Position numbers and translations under genes: made by a program
From: Microbacterium profundi
GTDB taxonomy: Bacteria > Actinomycetota > Actinomycetes > Actinomycetales > Microbacteriaceae
Direction of reading: 5' to 3'
Assembly: GCF_000763375.1 (NCBI RefSeq)
Contig: NZ_JPSY01000001.1
Location: 806,001 to 870,000, forward strand
Length of the DNA: 64,000 bases
The notes under the pieces: generated by a model
The model's database searches: none
The model's input: only the letters and a program-made list of their open reading frames with translations
Told to the model about the DNA's origin: nothing
Shown: one piece after another, positions 58,058-64,000 of the stretch
Numbering within the stretch: position 1 is the stretch's first letter
Layout of the letters: each line of letters begins with the position of its first letter

Positions 58058-59178
58058 GGCTGCTGCCCCCGTGCACGTTCGTTGAATTCTTCATGCAGCC
58101 GGCGGATGAGCACCAGCTCGCCCTGGAAGTCGACGTAGTGCGGGAGCTTGAGGTGCTCCACGAACCCCGCAGCCTGCACGTTGTCGGCGTGGCTGATGAC
58201 GAACTCCTCGTCCTGGGCTGGTGCGTCGGCCCGCTCCCCGAACTCCTCGTGCCGCAGGGCACGGTCGATGAGCGACATCGACATGGCCTTGCGCTCGGCG
58301 CGGCCGAACACGAGACCGTATCCGCGGGTGAACTGCGCGGGACGATCGGCCCCGCCGACGAACTGGCTGACCATCTGGCATTCCGTGACCTCGATGCGCC
58401 CGATGGGCACCGGGTGCCCGATCTCCGGTGCGTCGAAATCGATCTCGACCTCGCCCACGCGCACCTCGCCCACGAAGGGATGCGTGCGCCCGAAGCCGCG
58501 CTGAGTCGAATAGCCGAGCGAGAGCAGGAAGCCCTCATCCCCTCGGCTGAGCGCCTGCAGGCGTTCGGCGCGGCTCATCGGATAGACGGTGGGTTCGCGG
58601 GTGAGGTCGGCCGGATCCGGATCGGTCCAGTCCTCGCCGTCCGCACGATCCGGTTCGATGAGCGCGTCGACACCGAGCAGGTCGGTGACGCGCGGCATCC
58701 GCTCGGTGTCGGCGTCCTGTTCGTCGCCACCGGATGCCGACGTCTCGGACGTCGTGGGATCGTCGGGGATGCCGTCGGCGAGTTCGTCGGCGAGCAGACG
58801 GTGCGTGTAGTCGAACGTGGCGCCGAGCTGTTGGCCGCCCGGAATGTCCTTGAACGTCGCGGAAACCCGCCGCTCGGGCGGCAGCCCGGCGGTGTCGATC
58901 GCGACGGTGACCCCGAAGCGCGGCAGCGTCGTGCGGTACGAACGCAGCAGGGTGACGGCCTCGAGCACATCGCCCTGCGCCTGCAGCAGAGCCTTCGCCG
59001 CGAGGTCGGGATCGTAGAGCGAGCCCTCTGCCATCACGCGTGAGACGAGCACGCCCAGCTGATCGCGTACCTGCGTGTAGTCGACGCGCGCTGACGACTC
59101 CTCGCCGCGTCCCCGTCGGGCGAGCAGGGCGTGCGCGTTGGCGATCGCCTTCTCTCCGCCCTTGACTGCGACGTACAT
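58054..59178 (-). CDS. phnI: C-P lyase subunit PhnI (nucleosidase component)
   Basis: Part of the PhnGHI activity that swaps adenine of ATP for methylphosphonate. The 374-residue protein starts MYVAVKGGEKAIANAHALLA, the family N-terminus, and contains DPDLAAKALLQAQGDVLEAVTLLRSYRTTLPR, TFKDIPGGQQLGATFDYTHRLL, REPTVYPMSRAERLQALSRGDEGFLLSLGYSTQRGFGRTHPFVGE and EEFVISHADNVQAAGFVEHLKLPHYVDFQ, all close to known PhnI. The start at 59178 shares bases with the phnH stop (TGATG). Frames further upstream belong to phnH in another phase. Confidence 0.96.
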   Translation of the reverse strand: MYVAVKGGEKAIANAHALLARRGRGEESSARVDYTQVRDQLGVLVSRVMAEGSLYDPDLAAKALLQAQGDVLEAVTLLRSYRTTLPRFGVTVAIDTAGLPPERRVSATFKDIPGGQQLGATFDYTHRLLADELADGIPDDPTTSETSASGGDEQDADTERMPRVTDLLGVDALIEPDRADGEDWTDPDPADLTREPTVYPMSRAERLQALSRGDEGFLLSLGYSTQRGFGRTHPFVGEVRVGEVEIDFDAPEIGHPVPIGRIEVTECQMVSQFVGGADRPAQFTRGYGLVFGRAERKAMSMSLIDRALRHEEFGERADAPAQDEEFVISHADNVQAAGFVEHLKLPHYVDFQGELVLIRRLHEEFNERARGQQP

Positions 59179-59834
59179 CAGGCGCTCCGGTTCTCGGCGC
59201 CCTGCAGGCGGATGCTGCGGGGCAGGGCTCGTACGGAATCGTCGGCGACGAGGATGAGGTCGATGCCGCGTGGGAAGTGCGAGTGGTTCTGCTGCCACTG
59301 CGCCAGGAAGCCGGACGGCAGACCGGCGCCGTCCCAGGAGACCGAGCCGTTCACGCCGGGACCGGTCGCCACGAAGTCGCCGGTACCCCGAGCGCCGGTC
59401 GCGTCGATCACGACGGTCGCCGAGCGGTGCGGTTCTTCGTCGGTTCCGGATGCGAGATCGCCGAGCTGCGGGACAGTCGACGGTGAGGATGCGACCACGA
59501 ACAGGGCATCACAGGGCGCATCCACCAGGCGAACGCCGGTATGGAAGCGCAGCCAGGCGCACACATCATCCGAGGCGCTCAGCGCAGGGTCGAGCCAGAT
59601 CGGGGTCTGCTCGTCGCACAGTGCCAGAAGCAGCGCTCCCGCGCCGGGGCTCAATGGCGCGACGCGGTCCGTGATTCCCGGTTCGAGGGGCTGCGGGAGC
59701 GTCGGACGCGCGAATGCGCCGAGCACTGCCCTGAAGACGTGCTGCGCATCCTGTACCGGATCGGCGAACCCCGGAAGGTGCCGCTCGCCGGCCGACATCA
59801 GGGCAGTCGTGCGCGCTTCGATTCGCGTGGTCAT
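59178..59834 (-). CDS. phnH: C-P lyase subunit PhnH
   Basis: Structural subunit of the PhnGHIJ complex. The 218 residues show the family N-terminus GFADPVQDAQHVFRAVLGAFARP, then ALLLALCDEQTPIWLDP, DALFVVASS, LGDLASGTDEEPHRSATVVID, GPGVNGSVSW and the ending QWQQNHSHFPRGIDLILV, where FPRGID is a PhnH hallmark. The ATG overlaps the phnG stop (ATGA). The order phnG-H-I-J-K-L is the canonical one. Confidence 0.95.
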   Translation of the reverse strand: MTTRIEARTTALMSAGERHLPGFADPVQDAQHVFRAVLGAFARPTLPQPLEPGITDRVAPLSPGAGALLLALCDEQTPIWLDPALSASDDVCAWLRFHTGVRLVDAPCDALFVVASSPSTVPQLGDLASGTDEEPHRSATVVIDATGARGTGDFVATGPGVNGSVSWDGAGLPSGFLAQWQQNHSHFPRGIDLILVADDSVRALPRSIRLQGAENRSA

Positions 59835-60370
59835 TCGTCGTCCTCCTCTTCGAGGCCGAAGTCCGGTCCGGAGTTCTCCCTCGCGACGGTGAAGAAATCC
59901 ACCACCGTGCTGCGGGCGTCGGCGCGCGAGCGGGCGTCGCGCTCGACCTGTGCCCGCTCGAGCGGCACGATGACCTCGTCGAGAACGCGTTGGCGCGCGT
60001 CCCCCGCGAGCAGCGCATCGAAGATCGCGGCGAGACCCGCGTGCTCCGGATGACTCCCCAGCACGTACGCGGTCCCCACCGTCTCCGGGCCGAGCCCGCG
60101 TGCGACGACGGTCGCGCGGCTGACGGTGGCCTCGCCGACGTTGAACCGGTCGCCGGTGCCGCCGATGCGTCCTTGCGCCATGACCAGCCCAGACTCGGGG
60201 CCGCGGACGAACTCGATCTCCGGCTGGTCCGGCCACGCACCCCAGAGCGCGGCCAGGTCGGCTTCCGCAGCATTGGCGAGCACGCGTGCGGTGCGCCGTC
60301 GTGCCGTCTCATCGGGCCCCGTCTCGTCCGGCCCCGCCTCGTCCGGCCCCGTCTCGTCATGCCGATCCAT
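59831..60370 (-). CDS. phnG: C-P lyase subunit PhnG
   Basis: First gene of the C-P lyase operon; PhnG forms the core complex with PhnH, I and J. The family core starts at residue ~25 (RVLANAAEADLAALW), with VRGPESGLVMAQGRIGGTGDRFNVGEATVSRATV (~55) and VLGSHPEHAGLAAIFDALL (~105). Residues 5-21 are a 15-bp DNA repeat read as GPDET/GPDEA, an extra N-terminal extension not seen in most PhnG. The C-terminus is acidic (GLEEEDDE). aggagg lies 5 nt before the ATG, and a PhnF-type operator lies just upstream of it. Confidence 0.94.
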   Translation of the reverse strand: MDRHDETGPDEAGPDETGPDETARRRTARVLANAAEADLAALWGAWPDQPEIEFVRGPESGLVMAQGRIGGTGDRFNVGEATVSRATVVARGLGPETVGTAYVLGSHPEHAGLAAIFDALLAGDARQRVLDEVIVPLERAQVERDARSRADARSTVVDFFTVARENSGPDFGLEEEDDE

Positions 60371-60382
60371 CGCGCCTCCTAA

Positions 60383-60406
60383 AGTTGTCTATTGGTCTAG
60401 ACAACT
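60383..60406. promoter_or_regulatory. phnF: PhnF operator between phnG and phnF
   Basis: agttgtcta (60383-60391) and tagacaact (60398-60406) are perfect 9-nt arms around 6 nt. Inside it lies ttggtctagacaa, close to the TGGT-n4-ACCA-like GntR/HutC site known for mycobacterial PhnF. It sits just upstream of the phnG ribosome site and ~98 nt before phnF. Confidence 0.85.
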
Positions 60407-60504
60407 ATCACGCTAATGGCAGGATGTGAGAAAGGGAAGCGGCAGACGGGTCGCTACGGCGACGATCGCGTGAACTTCCCATGAACGAGCACGAGGAGGC
60501 TGCC

Positions 60505-61251
60505 GTGAGTGATGCGACACCGACCCGGCCGACCGGGTACTCGGCGTGGCGACTCATCGCCGAGGAACTGCGTGCCGACATCACGGAGGGCCGGCTGCAG
60601 ACCGGCGATCGGCTTCCGCCGGAGAGCGCATTGGCCACGCGTTTCGGCGTCAATCGGCACACCGCGCGGCAGGCTCTCGCTTCTCTCGCGGCCGAAGGCC
60701 TGATCGAATCGCGCAGGGGCAGTGGCACGTTCGTCACGAGCAGCGCCGTGCACGTGCACCGCATCGGCATGCGCACACGCCTCTCGACGAGCCTCGGCAA
60801 CGGTCATCAGCCCTCCGGACGAGTGATCGAGAGTGCGCTGGAGACCGCGCCGGCACACATCGCCCGCAGGCTCGGCATCGCCGATGACGGCCTGGCCGTT
60901 CGGGTCGAATCGCTCAGGACCGTCGACGGCGAACCGTTCGCTCTCGGATCACGCTGGTTCGACGCCGCTCGCCTTCCCGACATCGCCGCGTCGCTGCGAC
61001 GCACCTCGTCGATCACGGCGGCGCTGCGCGCGAGCGGGGTGGACGACTATGTGCGCGTGTCGACAGTGGTCTCCGCGCGGCACGCCACCGCCACAGAGTC
61101 GGGGCTGCTCGGACTCTGCTCCGGGGCGATCGTGCTGGTCACAGAAGCGCTCGACGCCCTGCCGGACGGCACGCCTCTGCAGCACCTCGTCACACGATTC
61201 GCCGCTCAGCGCGTGCGGCTCGATATCGAGCATCCGGATCCGACCGCGTGA
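60505..61251 (+). CDS. phnF: GntR/HutC-family repressor PhnF
   Basis: Transcription regulator of the divergent phn operon. The 248 residues consist of a GntR winged helix (WRLIAEELRADITEGRLQTG, then PPESALATRFGVNRHTARQALASLAAEGLIESRRGSGTFVT, ~15-75) and a UTRA ligand-binding domain of the HutC type (residues ~85-245; RVESLRTVDGEPFALGSRWF). The start is GTG 60505 with aggagg 5 nt upstream, a better choice than ATG 60481. The effector is expected to be a phosphonate or phosphate-related ligand (inference). Confidence 0.93.
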   Translation: MSDATPTRPTGYSAWRLIAEELRADITEGRLQTGDRLPPESALATRFGVNRHTARQALASLAAEGLIESRRGSGTFVTSSAVHVHRIGMRTRLSTSLGNGHQPSGRVIESALETAPAHIARRLGIADDGLAVRVESLRTVDGEPFALGSRWFDAARLPDIAASLRRTSSITAALRASGVDDYVRVSTVVSARHATATESGLLGLCSGAIVLVTEALDALPDGTPLQHLVTRFAAQRVRLDIEHPDPTA

Positions 61252-61256
61252 CGCAT

Positions 61257-61262
61257 TACCCT
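61257..61262 (+). promoter_or_regulatory. -10 box TACCCT of a leaderless upp promoter
   Basis: TACCCT, tgacct and then ATG, giving a six-nt gap. It lies only 5 nt after the phnF stop, so upp may have its own promoter despite the close spacing. Confidence 0.6.
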
Positions 61263-61268
61263 TGACCT

Positions 61269-61901
61269 ATGCGTGTTCACGTGGCGGACCACCCCCTCAT
61301 CACCCACAAGCTCACGGTGCTGCGCGATGTGCGCACCCCCTCGCCGGTCTTCCGGCAGCTGACCGAAGAGCTGGTGACGCTGCTCGCCTATGAGGCGACG
61401 CGCAACGTCAAGGTGTCACCGGTCGAGATCACCACCCCTGTGACCACCACCATGGGCGTGAAGATCTCCGAGCCGCGCCCGATCGTCGTCCCGATCCTGC
61501 GTGCCGGACTCGGGATGCTGGAGGGCATGGTCAAACTCCTCCCCACCGCAGAGGTCGGGTTCCTCGGCATGGTGCGCGACGAGACGACGTTCGAGCCGAC
61601 GACCTACGCCGAGCGCCTGCCAGACGACCTCAGCGATCGCCAGTGCTTCGCGATCGATCCGATGCTCGCGACCGGCGGATCACTCGGTGCCGCGATCGAG
61701 TTCCTGTTCAAGCGCGGCGCGCAGGATGTCACGGCGATCTGCCTGCTCGGCACCCCGGAGGGCGTCGAGGCCATCGAGAAGATGGTCGGCGATCGGGATG
61801 TGACTCTCGTGCTCGGCGCGCTGGACGAGCGGCTCAACGAGAAGGGCTACATCGTGCCCGGCCTCGGCGACGCGGGTGATCGCTTGTACGGCACGGTCTG
61901 A
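61269..61901 (+). CDS. upp: Uracil phosphoribosyltransferase
   Basis: Pyrimidine salvage enzyme: uracil + PRPP gives UMP and pyrophosphate. The 210 residues contain [22 protein letters not shown] (~75), [22 protein letters not shown], the PRPP loop [20 protein letters not shown] (~130) and the C-terminal uracil-binding [16 protein letters not shown], all canonical. PRPP is also the final product of the C-P lyase route encoded next door. It is predicted to be leaderless. tadA is not adjacent here, unlike the common upp-tadA pair. Confidence 0.96.
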   Translation: MRVHVADHPLITHKLTVLRDVRTPSPVFRQLTEELVTLLAYEATRNVKVSPVEITTPVTTTMGVKISEPRPIVVPILRAGLGMLEGMVKLLPTAEVGFLGMVRDETTFEPTTYAERLPDDLSDRQCFAIDPMLATGGSLGAAIEFLFKRGAQDVTAICLLGTPEGVEAIEKMVGDRDVTLVLGALDERLNEKGYIVPGLGDAGDRLYGTV

Positions 61902-61907
61902 GATCGT

Positions 61908-62099
61908 CTAAGTCACCGTCAGGCGGTAGGCGCGTTCGTCACCGAACCGCTCGAATCCGACTCTGGTGAGAATCGGCGCCCATGTGGCGATGCGGCCCTT
62001 CACGATGGCCGTCGTCGCGCCGAGTTCGGCGCTCGCACGCAGCCTCTCAGCCAGCACGGCACGGTACGCGCCACGGCCACGAGCGCTCCCCGCACTCAC
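61908..62099 (-). pseudogene. C-terminal fragment of a GNAT acetyltransferase
   Basis: The 63-residue frame reads GSARGRGAYRAVLAERLRAS, then TTAIVKGRIATWAPILTRVGFERFGDERAYRL. This is motif A (RGRGAYRAVL) through the last strand of a GNAT fold; the N-terminal half is missing. A GTG start overlaps the helicase stop (GTGA), so it could still be translated as a coupled peptide, but it cannot form a full GNAT domain. Most likely it is the rest of a deleted gene. Confidence 0.6.
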
Positions 62100-64000
62100 G
62101 CCTGATCGGCGCCGACCAGGCGCGCGAACGCACTCATCCGCGCGACGCCCTCCGGTGTACGGGGCAGATCGTCGAGCAGCGCCGGCGAGTGGATGAGGTA
62201 CGCCGCCACCTGCGCGCGAGAGATCGCGACGTTCAGACGGTTCTGCAGCAGCAGGAACTCCGGCCCGCGCGGGGCGTCCCGACCGCTGGACGCCGCGAGC
62301 GTCGTGATCGAGACCGCCGCTTCCTTGCCCTGGAAGTTGTCGACGGTACCGACCGGCACACCGGTCATACCCTCGGCTGCGAGCGCGTCGATCACGAGCT
62401 GCTTCTGCGCGTTGTACGGCGCGACCACGATGATGTCCGCCTCTGACAGCGGACGCGGCGCAGCATCGGGTTCGGTGAACTCCCGCCCGAGCAGATCGCG
62501 CACGATCCGCACGACTTCGGCGGCCTCCTCCGGCGATTGGGTCGCGTTGCGGCGATGACGCAGCGAGATGACGTGCAGTCCCGGCTCGATGCCCGCAACT
62601 GCGCGCTGATCGGTGCCGGGCGCTGACGCGAGCTGTCCGGCGTACGACAGCCGCGACACCGGCGCGGCGACCGCCGGATGCATCCGCCAGCTGCGATCAA
62701 GGAAGTACCCGTATTCGGGGCGGATGACCGCATCGCCGTCCATCACCCAGCCGAGAGCCGAGGTGTCGACCGGCTCCGGATGCGCACCCTGGCTCACCTG
62801 CGGCAGCTGCTGCGGATCGCCGAGCAGCAGCAGGCTCTTCGCTCCCGCCGCGACGGCGATCGTCGAGGCGAGCGAGAACTGCCCTGCCTCGTCGATCACG
62901 AGCAGATCGAGGCCGTCCCGTTCGACGCGAGCGGTGTTGCTGAAGTCCCATGCCGTGCCGCCGACGACGACGCCCTGCCCCGCATGCTCGGCGAGGAACG
63001 ACGCCATGCCGGTCTTCGGGATCGCGGTGTACTTCGGATCGCTGTCTTTGTCTTTCGGCGCCTTCGCGACCTGCCCTGGCGGTACTCCGTCTGCGACGAT
63101 GCGGTCGAGCAGGGTCTCGATGATCGCGTGCGACTGCGCCACGACACCGATGCGGTACCCGTGCTCGTTCACGAGCCGGGCGATGACGCGCGATCCGGTA
63201 TAGGTCTTGCCTGTGCCTGGGGGGCCCTGCACCGCGAGATAGCTGCGGTCGAGATCGAGCACACCCCGCACGATCGCGTCGATCCTGTCGACGCCGCCCA
63301 CACCACCCTTGATGCCCGCGTCACCTTCGATGCCCGCGCCACCGTCGATGCCCGCGCCACGATCGATGCCCGCGCCACCGTTAGCGCCCATTGCGCCACC
63401 GGCCACTACGGGAAGGCCGTTCCCCGACCGCGTGCGTGGCGGGATGCGGCGCAGGATGTCGGCCGCCGCATCCGCCGGGAACGACGGTGCCGCCTCGTGC
63501 ACGGCATCCGCCCACTCGTCGATCGCACCCTGCAGCGACACCACACGTGGCGGAGCCGCCGGAGTGAGCGCGACCGGGAACTCGTCCCAGGTCTGCCCGC
63601 CCACCGCGGTCTCGGTGATGACGTAGCCGTCATCGAGCACCTCGGCGACCGTGATCGCACGTGCGACGTGCACGGCGCGCGAAGGCGCCTCGATGTCGAA
63701 CGGCGCAGGGAACGGGTACAGCGCGAAGGGATTCGCCCCTGCGCCGAGCGTCGTTCCCGGTGAGATCTCGCCACGGATCTCGATCTCGCGTGAGGCGACG
63801 CGGCGCCCCTCTTCGACGGTCCAATCGCGACGAAGGGTGCTCTGTCCTGCGTCCACCCGAATGACGTCACGGGTCTGATCCCACATCGACACAGGTTCGC
63901 GGAGACGCTGGAAATGCCCCACCCAGAAACTCTTCGCCTCGCGCGGGTAGTAGTCGATCGCGGCCGCTGCGACGCGATGCACCTCACCGTCGCCACCGGC
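62096..64000 (-). CDS. Superfamily 1 helicase with TM0106/RecB-like N-terminal part (5' end outside window)
   Basis: The frame is open to the right edge, so only the C-terminal ~635 residues are seen. The ATPase core is complete: Walker A QGPPGTGKTYTGSRVIARLV, motif II LLVIDEAGQFSLAS, motif III LLLLGDPQQLPQVSQG, motif IV-VI region FLDRSWRMHP, VGTVDNFQGKEAAVSITTL and NRLNVAISRAQVAAYLI. This order is typical of Dna2/Upf1-like helicases such as the actinobacterial TM0106-family nuclease-helicases (N-terminal nuclease inferred, not seen). Just before Walker A lies a hexapeptide-repeat linker (GAGIDG). Roles in DNA repair or RNA/DNA processing are possible. Confidence 0.85.
   Translation of the reverse strand, partial: AGGDGEVHRVAAAAIDYYPREAKSFWVGHFQRLREPVSMWDQTRDVIRVDAGQSTLRRDWTVEEGRRVASREIEIRGEISPGTTLGAGANPFALYPFPAPFDIEAPSRAVHVARAITVAEVLDDGYVITETAVGGQTWDEFPVALTPAAPPRVVSLQGAIDEWADAVHEAAPSFPADAAADILRRIPPRTRSGNGLPVVAGGAMGANGGAGIDRGAGIDGGAGIEGDAGIKGGVGGVDRIDAIVRGVLDLDRSYLAVQGPPGTGKTYTGSRVIARLVNEHGYRIGVVAQSHAIIETLLDRIVADGVPPGQVAKAPKDKDSDPKYTAIPKTGMASFLAEHAGQGVVVGGTAWDFSNTARVERDGLDLLVIDEAGQFSLASTIAVAAGAKSLLLLGDPQQLPQVSQGAHPEPVDTSALGWVMDGDAVIRPEYGYFLDRSWRMHPAVAAPVSRLSYAGQLASAPGTDQRAVAGIEPGLHVISLRHRRNATQSPEEAAEVVRIVRDLLGREFTEPDAAPRPLSEADIIVVAPYNAQKQLVIDALAAEGMTGVPVGTVDNFQGKEAAVSITTLAASSGRDAPRGPEFLLLQNRLNVAISRAQVAAYLIHSPALLDDLPRTPEGVARMSAFARLVGADQA
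63308..63400 (-). repeat. 18-bp tandem repeat in the helicase gene
   Basis: gatgcccgcg recurs at 63311, 63329, 63347 and 63365, an exact 18-bp period that keeps the frame and encodes GAGIDG-type hexapeptides (GAGIDR, GAGIDG, GAGIEG, DAGIKG). It forms a flexible linker directly before the helicase core. Confidence 0.85.

Overview
The window is GC-rich (roughly 65-70%) and densely coded. It has short intergenic gaps, many ATGA/GTGA stop-start overlaps, an actinobacterial bS22 gene, a LAXTG-type sortase substrate, an Mtb-like cytochrome-c maturation cluster and many leaderless genes. Together these point to a chromosome segment of a Microbacteriaceae actinobacterium, most likely Microbacterium or a close relative (genus inferred from gene style and repeat types, not proven). 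No phage, IS element, CRISPR array, tRNA or rRNA gene was seen.

Layout. 1-5056 (minus): a dipeptide/oligopeptide ABC importer whose two ATPase domains are fused in one reading frame by a repeat-built linker; the 3' end lies outside the window. 5237-6502 (plus): an LCP cell-wall ligase. 6636-11288 (minus): a sugar ABC importer plus a GH3 beta-N-acetylhexosaminidase, laid out like Streptomyces dasABCD. 11438-13479: a spermidine-synthase-like protein, a TPR-like protein and a SprT-like protein. 13711-19399: a ComB homologue, a MacB-type ABC exporter and a NarL-type two-component system, with a VapBC module between the last two. 19663-24121: menaquinone genes menE, menB and menC around a double GNAT gene. 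24222-29831: TetR, an MMPL exporter with a fused degenerate ABC domain, and a YhgE/Pip protein. 30262-35098 (minus): phosphoglycerate-mutase-like, TlpA, CcdA, ResB, CcsB. 35158: aspS. 37810-43794: a PotABCD/PhnSTUV-like importer followed by a wall-anchored alkaline phosphatase. 43924-46325: a polar amino-acid importer. 46441-48323: Dabb, glutaredoxin, rhodanese, bS22, excisionase-like HTH and ArsR genes. 48421-50515: Ktr/Trk potassium uptake. Then proC, a CDF transporter and tadA. 53136-60370 (minus): a C-P lyase operon phnGHIJKL-DUF1045-phnM-phnN, with divergent phnF. Then upp, a GNAT fragment and a large helicase running off the right edge.

Themes. (i) At least fifteen genes have a TANNNT -10 box exactly 6-7 nt before the start codon, so they are predicted leaderless. 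(ii) Several dispersed palindromic repeat families occur both between genes and, in frame, inside genes (the ATPase fusion linker, menB, MMPL, resB). (iii) Three of the four ABC-importer operons carry a very strong hairpin immediately after the binding-protein gene, twice encoded within the first codons of the permease gene. (iv) The C-P lyase operon is controlled by a clear PhnF-type operator, lacks its own PhnCDE transporter here, and its phnN is frameshifted.
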